From: Methylibium sp. Root1272
Lineage (GTDB): Bacteria; Pseudomonadota; Gammaproteobacteria; Burkholderiales; Burkholderiaceae_C
Assembly (NCBI RefSeq): GCF_001425905.1
Contig: NZ_LMDY01000016.1
Coordinates: 25,625 to 89,624, forward strand
Direction of reading: 5' to 3'
Length of the DNA: 64,000 nucleotides
Shown here: positions 41,761 to 50,620 of the stretch, piece by piece
How the letters are laid out: each line of letters begins with the position of its first letter
Numbering within the stretch: position 1 is the first letter of the stretch
The notes under the pieces: model-generated
Told to the model about the DNA's origin: nothing
The model's input: the letters and a program-made list of their open reading frames with translations, nothing else
Databases searched by the model: none
Program-made: the position numbers and the translations under genes

Positions 41761-44136
41761 TCACACAACCACTGCGGAATCGGCGCGCTCGATCGGGCGC
41801 TGCTTGCTGCCCACGATGAAGGCGGGTCGGAACACGTAGACGATCGCCGGCATGATGAAGAGCGCGCTGAAGGCCGAGATGAACAGCCAGAGCGCGATCA
41901 GCAGGCCCATGTCGGCCTGAAGCCGCAGCGACGAAAAGCTCCAGAGCCCGACGCTGGTGATCAGCGTCAATGCGGTGATGAGCACACCGCGGCCGGCACT
42001 GCCGAGCGCCTTGATGATGGCGGCCTCGACGTTGTCGGAGTGGTGAAGCTCCTCGCGGATGCCGTCGACGATGTAGAAGGTGTAGTCGACGCCGAGGCCG
42101 ATGCCCAGTGCGACGACGGGCAGGGTGTTGATGTTCATCCCGATGCCCTGCCACGCCATGTAGCTGAACGTGATGGTGTTGGACAGCATCACGGGGATCA
42201 TGAAGAACACGCCGGCTACCGTGGAGCGGTAGGTCACCGTGCAGCACACCACCAGCACCAGCAGCGCCAGCGCGATGGCCTCGATCTGCCCGGCGAGGAT
42301 GACCTCGTTCACCGCCGCCAGCACACCCACCAGGCCGCCGGCCAGCAGGTAGTCCGCCTTCTGCATCGCGTTCTGGGCCACGTAGTCCTGCACCCGGGCG
42401 ATCGCGGTGCGGATGGTCTCGCCCTGGTGGTCGCGGAAGAACAGCGTCACCGCGCCGTTCTTCGCGTCGGCATCGGCGTAGCGGTCCATGTCGCCGGGGT
42501 CGGAACCGGAGACGAACATGTAAGTCAGCTCGCCGTTCTCGTTGGCGTCGTTGCCGAGCTCGGCGTACATCGGGTTGCCTTCGCGCAGCACGCGGCGCAC
42601 CTGCGGCAGCACGTCGGCCAGCGAGATGCTGCCGCCGACCTCCGGCTGGGCCTCCATGTAGCGCTGGAAGTCGCTCATGCTCCTGAGCACTTCCGGCTCG
42701 CGCAGCGCGCCCTTCTCCTTGCCGGCGACCACCACGAACATGCGGTCCGAACCCTGGAACTGCCGGTTGATGTCGGTGGCGTCGCGGTTGTAGGAGGAGT
42801 CCGGCCACAGGATCGGCGAGCCGGGGTTCGCGTCACCCACCTTGAGGTTGAAGGCGTACCAGCCCGAGACGAAGAACACCACCAGCGCGGTGCCCAGCAC
42901 GCCGTAGCGCCAGCGCGTGGTGACGATGCTTGCGCAGACGCGCAGCACGCCGTCGAGCGCCGGGCGGATGTTCAGCGGGTGCACGAAGCTCTGCTTCGGC
43001 TTGAAGTAGGACAGCATCACCGGCGTCAGCAGCAGCGCGCTGACGAGGATCGAGAAGATCCACACGGTGCCGATGTAGGAGATCTTCTCCAGCATCGGAA
43101 TGGGCGTCAGAGCCACCACCAGCACGCAGCCGGCGTCGGCCACGATCGCCAGCATGCTGGGCTTGAACAGGTTCTTCGCGCTCGCCATGGCCGCCGCGGC
43201 CGAGCTGGTCGCGCCGTTGGCGATCTCGTCGTCGTAGCGGGAGATCAGCTGGACCGAATTCGAGATCGCCTGCGCGGTGATCAGGAAGGCCACCACGATG
43301 ACCAGCGGGTCGAGGTGGAAGCCCATCAACTTGGCGGCCCCGAGCGCCCAGATCGCGCTCACCACGCCAGCCAGCAGCGGCAGCAGGGTGCCGTGCCAGG
43401 TGCGCGTGATCAGCATGAGGATGAGCACTAGCGAGGCGATCGCGGCGAAGAAGATCTGCAGCGTCTCGTCGAGGTAGAAGTTGACCCAGCCGTACAACAC
43501 CGGCTCACCGACGACACGCACCTTCACGCCGTCGGCCGAGGCGTCCTTCACCAGCGACATGATCTGGTCGAAGGCCTTGCTGTAGTTGATCTCGCCGTCG
43601 AGGAAGTCGGCCGTGATCAGCGTGGCCTTGAGGTCCATCGAGACGTAGGGGCCGTAGATCAGCGGGTTGTTGAGCACCGCCTCCTTCAGCACGGCCATCT
43701 CGGCCGGCGACTGCGGCAGGTTGGGCCACATGATCGGGCGCGACTCCACCCCTTCGGTCGATGCACGCACCTCCTTGATCTTCTTGGAGGCGATCGAGAC
43801 GATCTGGTAGGTGTCGACGCTGTCGACCTGCTGCAGGCCGACGGTCAGCTTCTGCACTTTCTGCAGCACCTTCGGGTCGAAGATGTCGCCGTGCTCCGTC
43901 TCGACCATGATGCTGACCATGTTCGAGCCGCCGAAGGTCGACTTGAACTTCTGGTTCACCGCCACGTAGGGGTGATCCTTCGGCAGCAGATCGCTGAAGA
44001 TCGTCTTGACCTCGACGTGGGTGGCCAGGTAGCCCATCACCGCCGTCAGCAGCGCCACCGTCAGCACCACCCAGCGGCGGTAGCGGATCAGGCGCTCGAA
44101 CGCCTTCTCGATTTTTCCGAACGTTGCATTCTTCAC
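41761..44136 (-). CDS. RND/MMPL-family transporter (HAE3-like)
   Basis: A 791-aa inner-membrane protein with 12 helices: TM1 near residue 25, a large periplasmic loop (about 50-215), TM2-6, TM7 near 412, a second loop (about 435-605), and TM8-12. Motifs include LGIGLGVDYTFYIVDGIREEL and DGEINYSKAFDQ. No membrane-fusion or TolC partner is nearby; this type is associated with DUF1302/DUF1329 and moves lipids or hydrophobic compounds. It lies 25 bases downstream of the YCF48-like gene stop on the minus strand. Confidence 0.88.
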   Translation of the reverse strand: MKNATFGKIEKAFERLIRYRRWVVLTVALLTAVMGYLATHVEVKTIFSDLLPKDHPYVAVNQKFKSTFGGSNMVSIMVETEHGDIFDPKVLQKVQKLTVGLQQVDSVDTYQIVSIASKKIKEVRASTEGVESRPIMWPNLPQSPAEMAVLKEAVLNNPLIYGPYVSMDLKATLITADFLDGEINYSKAFDQIMSLVKDASADGVKVRVVGEPVLYGWVNFYLDETLQIFFAAIASLVLILMLITRTWHGTLLPLLAGVVSAIWALGAAKLMGFHLDPLVIVVAFLITAQAISNSVQLISRYDDEIANGATSSAAAAMASAKNLFKPSMLAIVADAGCVLVVALTPIPMLEKISYIGTVWIFSILVSALLLTPVMLSYFKPKQSFVHPLNIRPALDGVLRVCASIVTTRWRYGVLGTALVVFFVSGWYAFNLKVGDANPGSPILWPDSSYNRDATDINRQFQGSDRMFVVVAGKEKGALREPEVLRSMSDFQRYMEAQPEVGGSISLADVLPQVRRVLREGNPMYAELGNDANENGELTYMFVSGSDPGDMDRYADADAKNGAVTLFFRDHQGETIRTAIARVQDYVAQNAMQKADYLLAGGLVGVLAAVNEVILAGQIEAIALALLVLVVCCTVTYRSTVAGVFFMIPVMLSNTITFSYMAWQGIGMNINTLPVVALGIGLGVDYTFYIVDGIREELHHSDNVEAAIIKALGSAGRGVLITALTLITSVGLWSFSSLRLQADMGLLIALWLFISAFSALFIMPAIVYVFRPAFIVGSKQRPIERADSAVVV

Positions 44137-44161
44137 AGCCGTCTCCTCGGTTCTTTTCTTG

Positions 44162-45172
44162 TCAGCGACCGGCGACGGTCAGTGTTTCGCCCTCGAGCAC
44201 GGCGAGGTTGGCGCCGGCCAGGTAGTAGCGCGGGCCGGACTTCGCGATCTGGGTGCGCCACGAGACGTCGCCGTCCGCGAGGCGGCGCGCCTTCCAGGCT
44301 TGCGCAGCGGCGTCGGAGCTCACCACGACCCCCTTGTCGCCGACCGCGGTCCAGCGGTTCTCGTCCCAGATGACGTCGAGCAGGTGCTCGCGCGTCGGGC
44401 GCTCCACGTCAGTCCAGGTCAGTCCACCGTCGTTCGTGACGAGCAGCGTTCCCGTCAGGCCGACGGCGACGCCGTGCTGCGCGTCGCGGAAGCTCACCGC
44501 CATCAGGCTGATCCTGTTCTTCGCCTCGATGTCGGTCCAGGTGGCGCCGCCATCGGTCGTGCGCATCACCGCGCCGAACTCGCCGACGAGCCAGCCGGTC
44601 TGGCCGACGAAGTGGACGGCGTTCCACGCGCGGTCCTTCTCGGGCAGCGCGCGCGTCCAGGTCTTGCCCTTGTCGTCGGAGCGCAGCAGCGCGCCGAACT
44701 CGCCGACCGCCCAGGCCACGCCGTCGAAGATGCGCACGCGGAACAGCTTGTTCGGGTTGCCCGAGCTCGGCAGCGTCGCGGCGGACCAGAGGCTGCCGCC
44801 GTTGCTGGTGACGAGGATGACGCCGTTGTTGCCCACCGCCACCGCATGCATCGCGTCCCACGCGGCGATGCCCTGCAGGTTCTCCAGCGTCGCGGTCGAC
44901 TGCCGCTGCCAGCTCTTGCCGCCATCGACCGTGTGAACGATCTTGCCGCCGCTGCCCGCCGCCCAGGCCACCTGGTCGTTCGGCGTGGCGATGCTGAAGA
45001 AGTTGTCGCGGCGTTCGACCGCCTTCGGCTCGACCTTCTTGATCACGGCCTCGGCTTTCACGAAGAAGCCGGCGTAGAGCAGCCCGCCGATGATGGCGAT
45101 GGGCAGGGCCGAGGTCAGGAGGTTGACTGCGCCGCGCGCGCCCCCTCCGAACTTCTCAAACTGGGAAAGCAT
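44162..45172 (-). CDS. YCF48/BNR-repeat beta-propeller protein
   Basis: A 336-aa protein with one N-terminal membrane anchor (TSALPIAIIGGLLYAGFF) and a propeller of about seven repeats. Each repeat carries an Asp-box-like S/T-x-D-G-G-x-T/S-W motif (TVDGGKSW, TSNGGSLW, SDDKGKTW, TTDGGATW, TNDGGLTW). Related to HCF136/YCF48 assembly factors; in bacteria these frequently sit beside RND transporters, as here, and may scaffold the complex in the periplasm. Start at 45172 follows AAGGAGA. Confidence 0.85.
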   Translation of the reverse strand: MLSQFEKFGGGARGAVNLLTSALPIAIIGGLLYAGFFVKAEAVIKKVEPKAVERRDNFFSIATPNDQVAWAAGSGGKIVHTVDGGKSWQRQSTATLENLQGIAAWDAMHAVAVGNNGVILVTSNGGSLWSAATLPSSGNPNKLFRVRIFDGVAWAVGEFGALLRSDDKGKTWTRALPEKDRAWNAVHFVGQTGWLVGEFGAVMRTTDGGATWTDIEAKNRISLMAVSFRDAQHGVAVGLTGTLLVTNDGGLTWTDVERPTREHLLDVIWDENRWTAVGDKGVVVSSDAAAQAWKARRLADGDVSWRTQIAKSGPRYYLAGANLAVLEGETLTVAGR

Positions 45173-45304
45173 GGTTCTGTCTCCTTGGAGCAGCGTGGCG
45201 CGCCAGGGCGCGTCCGATGTCATTCGTGTGGGGTCCGGGGGCCGGACCGGTCGGTAAGGCGGGCGTGTCGGTCCTGGTCGACGCGCCCGCCGTGCGGCTG
45301 TCGC

Positions 45305-46873
45305 TCAGATGGCCCGGGCGCTCATCTGCTTGGCGATGTACTCGGCCTGCCGGATCGCGAGCGTCACGATCGTCAGCGTCGGGTTCTCCGCGCCGCCGGT
45401 GGTGAACTGGCTGCCGTCCGAGATGAACAGGTTCGCGATGTCGTGCGTCTGCCCGTACGAGTTGCAGACGCTGGTGCTGGCGGAAGCGCCCATGCGGCAG
45501 GTGCCGAGGTTGTGCGTCGACGGGTAGGGCGGCGTGCGGAAGGACTTGCGGGCGCCGGCCGCCTCGTACACGCGCTGGCCCTGCGTGAAGGCGTGCTCGC
45601 GAAGCTTGACGTCGTTCTCGTGATCGTCGAAGTGGACGTTGGGGATCGCGCTGCCCCACTTGTCCTTCAGCGTCTTGTGCAGCGTGACGCGGTTGGTCTC
45701 GCGCGGCATGTCCTCGCCGACGATCCACATGCCGGCCAGCTGCGTGTAGTTCTCCATGTACTCGGTGAAGTCGGCGCCCCAGCCGCCCGGGTTCAGGAAG
45801 GCGGCCATGAACGGCAGTCCGAGCGACAGCGTCTCCAGCTCGTAGCCGCCGACGAAACCGCGCTTCGTGTTGTTGTGCGCCTCGTCGCGCACGATCCCGG
45901 CCATCGTCGTGCCACGGTACATGTGGACGGGGTTCTCGAACAGGCCGTACACCGAGCCGGTCACGTGGCGCATGTAGTTGCGGCCCACCTGGCCCGAGCG
46001 GTTCGCCAGTCCGTCCTTGAACATCTTCGAGGCCGACAGCAGCAGCAGGCGCGGGGTCTCGATCGAGTTGCCGGCGACGGCCACGATGCGGGCCTTCTGG
46101 CGCTGTTCCTTGCCGTCCTTGTCGAAGTAGACGACGCCGCTCACCTTGCCCTTCGCGTCGTGCTCGATGCGCGTCACGTGGCTCTCGGGGCGCAGTTCGA
46201 AGTTGCCGGTCGCCTCGGCCTTGGGCAGTTCGGTGTAGAGCGTGCTCCACTTCGCGCCGCTCTTGCAGCCCTGGAAGCAGAAGCCCAGTTGCAGGCAGCG
46301 CGCGCGATCGTCGCGCGGCTGGCTGTTGATCGCCATGTTGCCGGTGTGAACTTCCTTGTAGCCGAGCTTGGTGGCCCCGCTGTACATCACCTTGAAGTTG
46401 TTGTTGCCCGGCAGCCCCGGGATGCCGTGGGTGCGCGTCACGCCCATCTTGTCCTCGGCGCGCGCGTAGAAGGGCTCGAGCTCGGACAGCGTCAGCGGCC
46501 AGTCCTGCAGGTTCGCGCCGGCCACGTTGCCGTAGGTCGTTCGGGTCTTGAACTCGTGTTCCTGGAGACGCAGCGACGCGCCGGCCCAGTGGGTGGTCGT
46601 GCCGCCGACCGTCTTGCAGATCCAGGCGGGCAGGTTCGGAAAATCCTTGGCGACGCGCCAGTTGCCCGAGGTGGTGCGCTTGTCCAGCCAGGCGAGCTGG
46701 CTGAAGGACTTCCATTCGTCGTTGATGAAGCTGGCGTTGGACTGCATCGCGCCGGCTTCCAGGACCACGACCTTGATGCCCTTCTGGCACAGCTCGTTGG
46801 CCAGCGTGCCGCCGCCGGCACCGGAGCCGATGATGACGACCACCGCGTCGTCGTTGAAATCGAATGTCTTCAT
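45305..46873 (-). CDS. GMC-family oxidoreductase (gluconate/alcohol dehydrogenase flavoprotein subunit)
   Basis: A 522-aa FAD enzyme. The dinucleotide motif is VVVIIGSGAGGGTLANELC (residues 11-29); the C-terminal active-site region is STHNLGTCRMG followed by SDGSQFTTGGAENPTLTIV. Together with the adjacent subunit-3 gene it resembles membrane-bound gluconate 2-dehydrogenase or sorbitol/alcohol dehydrogenases, which oxidise a hydroxyl group and feed the respiratory chain. The usual cytochrome c subunit is missing from the neighbourhood. Whether it oxidises a sugar acid or a hydrophobic alcohol (fitting the operon) cannot be told. Confidence 0.88.
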   Translation of the reverse strand: MKTFDFNDDAVVVIIGSGAGGGTLANELCQKGIKVVVLEAGAMQSNASFINDEWKSFSQLAWLDKRTTSGNWRVAKDFPNLPAWICKTVGGTTTHWAGASLRLQEHEFKTRTTYGNVAGANLQDWPLTLSELEPFYARAEDKMGVTRTHGIPGLPGNNNFKVMYSGATKLGYKEVHTGNMAINSQPRDDRARCLQLGFCFQGCKSGAKWSTLYTELPKAEATGNFELRPESHVTRIEHDAKGKVSGVVYFDKDGKEQRQKARIVAVAGNSIETPRLLLLSASKMFKDGLANRSGQVGRNYMRHVTGSVYGLFENPVHMYRGTTMAGIVRDEAHNNTKRGFVGGYELETLSLGLPFMAAFLNPGGWGADFTEYMENYTQLAGMWIVGEDMPRETNRVTLHKTLKDKWGSAIPNVHFDDHENDVKLREHAFTQGQRVYEAAGARKSFRTPPYPSTHNLGTCRMGASASTSVCNSYGQTHDIANLFISDGSQFTTGGAENPTLTIVTLAIRQAEYIAKQMSARAI

Positions 46874-46921
46874 GGGGGTTCTTGCCTCGCGTTAGCTGGG
46901 ATGTCTTGGCGACGAGCGAGC

Positions 46922-47548
46922 TCAGCCCATGTAGGGCGGCGGGCTCGCTTCGGTGGGAGGCGCAGGCAGCCAGGTCAGGTCCTGGAAGCCGCGCGTGATG
47001 TAGCCGCCCTTCTCCCAGGCGGAGCCGGGGTAGCCCAGCGCGGCGAAGGCCATGTCGTTGTCGTACAGCGAGGTGACGCACTGGCCGCGCACGGTGATGA
47101 AGAAGGGCGTCTTCTCGATCGAGCGCACGATCGACAGCTGCTTCTCCGCCGCGGCCTTCTCGAAGCGACCGCCGGCGAGCCGATCTAGGTTCGCGACGCC
47201 GTCCTTGAGCAGCTTGGCGAACTTCGGGTCGGCGGCCGCCTTGGCATCGAGGTCCTTGACGAGCAGGGCGTACACGGCGTCGTCGAGCTTCTTGTGCGGG
47301 TACAGGACGCGGCCCAGCGTCAGCAACGTGCGGCCTTCCGCCTCGTTGAGCTTGCCCATCGGAACGGCCCACACGGGGGACGGAGCCAGGGACGCGAGCA
47401 GGGTGCCGGTGGCGAGCGTGCCCATCAGCACGCCGGAGCCCTTCAGGAGCTCGCGCCGCGAGAGCGGCAGATCGAGCTTCGGGACGCGCCCGTCCTCTTC
47501 GTTGCACTCCCCGGTCGGCACGATCAGCGAGATAGCGATGGTCTTCAT
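46922..47548 (-). CDS. Gluconate 2-dehydrogenase subunit 3 family protein (Tat-exported)
   Basis: A 208-aa small subunit. A twin-arginine motif sits at about residues 30-35 (LSRRELLKGSG) after an unusually long n-region of about 28 residues, followed by a hydrophobic stretch. The rest matches the gluconate-dehydrogenase gamma-subunit family (EGRTLLTLGRVLYPHKKLDD). It likely carries the folded GMC partner through the Tat system. First gene of the minus-strand operon, with AAGGAGA upstream. Confidence 0.8.
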   Translation of the reverse strand: MKTIAISLIVPTGECNEEDGRVPKLDLPLSRRELLKGSGVLMGTLATGTLLASLAPSPVWAVPMGKLNEAEGRTLLTLGRVLYPHKKLDDAVYALLVKDLDAKAAADPKFAKLLKDGVANLDRLAGGRFEKAAAEKQLSIVRSIEKTPFFITVRGQCVTSLYDNDMAFAALGYPGSAWEKGGYITRGFQDLTWLPAPPTEASPPPYMG

Positions 47549-47689
47549 GGATGTGTCTCCTTCGTCGTTTCGTGCGAATCGCCGCACGACGCGAGACGAG
47601 TTTTCCAGCGCCCATCCGCCAGCAGGTGGTGGTCCGTTAATTACTAGGGAAAGCACCTTCGGAGAGCCCGCCGGAGGTGACCCGGCCGA

Positions 47690-47708
47690 GTGTCCGAAAA
47701 CGCGACAC
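47690..47708. promoter_or_regulatory. GTGTC-N9-GACAC dyad upstream of the CobW promoter
   Basis: Inverted arms GTGTC (47690-47694) and GACAC (47704-47708) lie about 115 bases upstream of the sigma-54 promoter at 47806. A TGTC/GAC dyad also precedes the monooxygenase promoter (50353-50362), so both could be sites for the same enhancer-binding protein. Confidence 0.35.
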
Positions 47709-47805
47709 GCATGCGACCCGGGGTCTAGGGGGAAACCGCGGGGCCCCGTGCGAATCCTGAGATCGATCAAGCACTTATCGCGCGATCGCCGCTGCGGGCG
47801 GCGGA

Positions 47806-47821
47806 TGGCATAGCGATTGCG
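47806..47821 (+). promoter_or_regulatory. Sigma-54 promoter of the CobW/WD40 operon
   Basis: TGGCATAGCGATTGCG fits TGGCACG-N4-TTGCA closely, with GG (47807-47808) and GC (47819-47820) exactly 10 bases apart. The start would be near 47832, about 100 bases before the GTPase ATG. The remainder of the 383-base gap 47549-47931 holds no gene. Confidence 0.7.
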
Positions 47822-47842
47822 CATTGGGGCCGACCCTCGGCT

Positions 47843-47858
47843 TGCACAACGTGTGCCG
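47843..47858 (-). promoter_or_regulatory. Candidate sigma-54 promoter facing the minus-strand envelope operon
   Basis: Read on the minus strand, CGGCACACGTTGTGCA matches TGGCACG-N4-TTGCA, with GG and GC 10 bases apart. It would start near 47833, giving a leader of about 285 bases to the gene at 47548. It faces the plus-strand sigma-54 promoter with almost coincident start points, so the two would interfere. A chance match cannot be excluded. Confidence 0.4.
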
Positions 47859-47931
47859 ACGGTCGACTGAAACGAAGAACGTGGCAAGCGGACGCACGAC
47901 GCCGCTGTCCGGCAGACAAGGACCCCACAGC

Positions 47932-48951
47932 ATGAGCATGAACTCGAGAATCCCCGTCACCGTGATCACCGGCTTCCTCGGTGCCGGGAAGACCACCCTG
48001 CTCAACCGCATCCTGCACGGCACCGTCGGCGGGCGCTACGCCGTGATCGTCAACGAGTTCGGCGAACTCGGGATCGACGGCTCGCTGGTCGTCGGCGCCG
48101 AAGAGGAAGTGCACGAACTGAACAACGGTTGCGTCTGCTGCCGCGTGCGCGGCGACCTGATCCGCGTCATGAGCGGGCTCATCCGGCGGCCCGGACGCTT
48201 CGACGGGATCATCATCGAGACCAGCGGGCTGGCCGACCCCGCGCCGGTCATCCAGACGCTGCACTTCGACGACTTCCTGCGCCAGCACACGCAGCCCGAC
48301 AGCGTGATCTGCGTGGCCGATTCGCGCCACCTCGCGGCGCAGCTGCGCGCCGCCCCGGAGGCCGCCGCGCAGCTGGCGCAGGCCGACCTGGTGCTGCTGA
48401 ACAAGTGCGACCTCGTCAAGGCGGACGAGCTCGCCGTGTCGGAGATCGCCGTGGAACGCGTCAACCCGACGGCCGAGCTGGTCCGATGCGAGCGCGGCAA
48501 CATCGATCTCGACCGACTGATCGGACGCGGTGCCTTCGACCTCTCGCGCCTGCGCATTCCGCCACTGCAGATCCAGCGCGGCCGCATCGGTCGTGTGCCA
48601 CACGCCTACGTCGAGGTCGAGGAGGGCCAGCACGGCGACGGCCTGCGCTGCGTGTCGCTCAGCATCGAGCAGGCGTTCGACCCGAGCCTGTTCGTCGGAT
48701 GGCTGCTGCGTTTCGTTCGCGAGAACGGCGAGCACCTGCTGCGCGGCAAGGGCATCGTGTCGCTGCGCGGCAGCGAGAAGCGCTTCGTCTTCCAGTCCGT
48801 GCACATGACGGTCGACAGCGGCATGGACCGCGCCTGGAAGCCTGGCGAAGCGAGGGGATCGCGGCTGGTGTTCATCGGTCGCGACCTGAACTCGATCGCG
48901 CTGCGCGAGCAGCTGGAGCAGTGCCTGGCCCAGGTGGAGGTGACGCCGTGA
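47932..48951 (+). CDS. CobW/COG0523-family GTPase (putative metallochaperone)
   Basis: A 339-aa G3E-class P-loop GTPase. Walker A is GFLGAGKTT (residues 14-22), the metal-binding CxCC is C67-V-C69-C70 (NNGCVCC), the Walker B/switch region is [10 protein letters not shown], and NKCD is the guanine motif; the C-terminal CobW domain starts near residue 235. Family members load Zn, Co, Fe or Mn into client enzymes (nitrile hydratase activator is one). It heads a sigma-54 operon with the WD40 and 67-aa genes just upstream of the di-iron monooxygenase, so supplying that enzyme's metal is a plausible inference. Confidence 0.9.
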   Translation: MSMNSRIPVTVITGFLGAGKTTLLNRILHGTVGGRYAVIVNEFGELGIDGSLVVGAEEEVHELNNGCVCCRVRGDLIRVMSGLIRRPGRFDGIIIETSGLADPAPVIQTLHFDDFLRQHTQPDSVICVADSRHLAAQLRAAPEAAAQLAQADLVLLNKCDLVKADELAVSEIAVERVNPTAELVRCERGNIDLDRLIGRGAFDLSRLRIPPLQIQRGRIGRVPHAYVEVEEGQHGDGLRCVSLSIEQAFDPSLFVGWLLRFVRENGEHLLRGKGIVSLRGSEKRFVFQSVHMTVDSGMDRAWKPGEARGSRLVFIGRDLNSIALREQLEQCLAQVEVTP

Positions 48952-48982
48952 TGCCGACGATGCCACTCCGGAGGACGAAGCG

Positions 48983-50107
48983 ATGAATCCGCCGCTGCTC
49001 GACGTGCTGGGCACGCAGTGGGACCTGAAGGCTCCGATCGTGTCGATCTGCTGGGGTCCGGACGGCCGCACCGCGGCCTACGCGATGGGAGACGGCCGCG
49101 TCGCGTTCGCCGATGCGCACTGGCCCCAGGGTCCGCGTCTCGAACCGCGCCAGGGCGGCGGCGTGAGCCTGGTGCCGGCCGACGCGGCGGCCGTGGCTCC
49201 GGCCGTCGTGACGGCCCATGCAGGAAGCTGCCACGCGCTCGCTTCCGATGGGTCGGGGGGCTTCGTGACCGGCGGTGACGATGGTCGCGTGGTGCGCGTG
49301 CGGCCCGGCGCCGAGCCCGAGGAGCTGGCGCGCATGGAGGGTCTGTGGATCGACGCCGTGGCCTGCGGACGCTCCGGCGACGTGGTCTATGCCGGGGGCA
49401 AGCGCGTGGCGCGCTGGCGCGACGGCGGCATCGACGAGATCGAGTTGCCGGCGTCGGCGACGGCGCTCGCGTTCTGTCCCGACGGGCGCACGCTCGGGGT
49501 CGCCCATTCCGGCGGGGTGACGCTGTGGCACGAGGCCTCGCTGCCACGCCGCCTGGTCTGGCCCGGTTACCACCGCGCGATCGCGTGGAGTCCGGACGGG
49601 CGCTACGTGGTCACAGGCATGCAGGAGAACGCGCTGCATGGCTGGCGCGTGCAGGACGGCGGCGACATGGAGATGGCCGGCTATCCGGGCCAGCCGCTGT
49701 CGCTGGCGTTCACGCCCGACGGCGAGCAGTTGGCCACCAGCGGGGCGCTGCGGCCGGTGTGCTGGGACTTCGCGCGGCCCGGTTCGTCACAGGCACCGCG
49801 CGAGTGCGGCATCCAGAGCAAGGCGCCGGTCGCGTGCGTCGCCTGCCATCCGCGCTTTCATGTGATCGCCGCCGGCTACCACAGCGGCGCCGTCACGCTG
49901 TGCCAGCCCGACAGCGACAGCTTCCTGCTGCTCAAGGGCGCGGGCGGCGGCGCGCCGTCGGCGCTGGCCTGGTCGCCCGACGGCCAGCGGCTGGCCTTCG
50001 GCACGCAGGACGGCTGGCTGGGCTGGATCGAACTGCCCGACCCCGTGTTCAGCAATCACCGGTCCGCAATGGCGCGGCCGCCATCAGAGAAGGAGTCATC
50101 GACATGA
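48983..50107 (+). CDS. WD40-repeat beta-propeller protein
   Basis: A 374-aa cytosolic protein of about seven WD40-like blades, visible as repeated segments (IVSICWGPDGRTAAYAMGDG, ALAFCPDGRTLGVAHSGG, IAWSPDGRYVVTGMQEN, LAFTPDGEQLATSG, LAWSPDGQRLAFGTQDG). No catalytic site; it should be a scaffold. It lies 31 bases after the CobW GTPase and overlaps the next small gene by four bases, so the three products probably act together, possibly presenting the GTPase to a client. Confidence 0.85.
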   Translation: MNPPLLDVLGTQWDLKAPIVSICWGPDGRTAAYAMGDGRVAFADAHWPQGPRLEPRQGGGVSLVPADAAAVAPAVVTAHAGSCHALASDGSGGFVTGGDDGRVVRVRPGAEPEELARMEGLWIDAVACGRSGDVVYAGGKRVARWRDGGIDEIELPASATALAFCPDGRTLGVAHSGGVTLWHEASLPRRLVWPGYHRAIAWSPDGRYVVTGMQENALHGWRVQDGGDMEMAGYPGQPLSLAFTPDGEQLATSGALRPVCWDFARPGSSQAPRECGIQSKAPVACVACHPRFHVIAAGYHSGAVTLCQPDSDSFLLLKGAGGGAPSALAWSPDGQRLAFGTQDGWLGWIELPDPVFSNHRSAMARPPSEKESST

Positions 50108-50307
50108 ACGACGAACAAGAGACGCAATCGAAGGACAACTACTTCCAGCAGATCGCCGAGATCTCGAACGCGATGAGCGCGGCCCACGGCCGCGACTTCG
50201 CCATCGGCACGCTGGTGCTCGCGGCGCGCTATGTGGCACAGCATGCGGCGCCGGACGGCAGCGACAAGGCCGCCGAGGCGCCCGCCGGCGTCGTGGCCAC
50301 GATCTGA
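50104..50307 (+). CDS. 67-aa soluble protein coupled to the WD40 gene
   Basis: Starts in an ATGA overlap with the WD40 stop. Acidic N-terminus (MNDEQETQSKDNYFQQIAE) followed by a helical segment AHGRDFAIGTLVLAARYVAQHA. No Cys or His cluster for metal binding and no membrane helix strong enough to call. I do not recognise it; the coupling makes it a likely third component of the CobW/WD40 module. Confidence 0.7.
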   Translation: MNDEQETQSKDNYFQQIAEISNAMSAAHGRDFAIGTLVLAARYVAQHAAPDGSDKAAEAPAGVVATI

Positions 50308-50352
50308 AGGTCGTCGTCGTGCCACGCGCTGTCCCGCCGGCCGGCCTCGGGT

Positions 50353-50362
50353 GTCGCGCGAC
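50353..50362. promoter_or_regulatory. Palindrome upstream of the monooxygenase promoter
   Basis: GTCGCGCGAC is a perfect 10-bp palindrome within GGTGTCGCGCGACCC, about 140 bases upstream of the sigma-54 promoter at 50501, the usual distance of an enhancer site. The rest of 50308-50620 apart from the promoter shows no gene. Confidence 0.35.
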
Positions 50363-50500
50363 CCTGATGACGGCGCGTCTCACGCTCGGACGCACCGCGG
50401 TCGTCTCTGACCCAGAACGAAACGGCCGCGAAATGTCGAACGGCGCGCCGCTGGCGCCTTCTACGGGGAAGAAGGGCGGCTCGCTAGGGATTGCGAGCAG

Positions 50501-50516
50501 TGGCACAGCGATCGCT
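50501..50516 (+). promoter_or_regulatory. Sigma-54 promoter of the di-iron monooxygenase operon
   Basis: TGGCACAGCGATCGCT matches TGGCACG-N4-TTGCA with GG (50502-50503) and GC (50514-50515) exactly 10 bases apart. It shares the spacer GCGAT with the CobW promoter (TGGCATAGCGATTGC). Start expected near 50526, giving a leader of about 95 bases with AAAGGAG before the hydroxylase ATG. Confidence 0.78.
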
Positions 50517-50620
50517 ATGGAGAGGAGGGGCCGAGGCCCCAGGACAGGCTGGCGGCACGACCGCGCAGCCTCGACGCACAGCAAACCGATCCGAACGGAT
50601 CAGCAGTAAAGGAGACCTTC

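Noticed and set aside
44159-47188. A 1009-codon plus-strand frame across the YCF48-like and GMC genes
   Set aside because: It spans several well-supported minus-strand genes and has shadow-type composition.
50551-50567. A second possible sigma-54 promoter (GGCACG...GCAG) closer to the hydroxylase gene
   Set aside because: The GG and GC elements are 9 bases apart, not the required 10; the site at 50501-50516 has the correct spacing.
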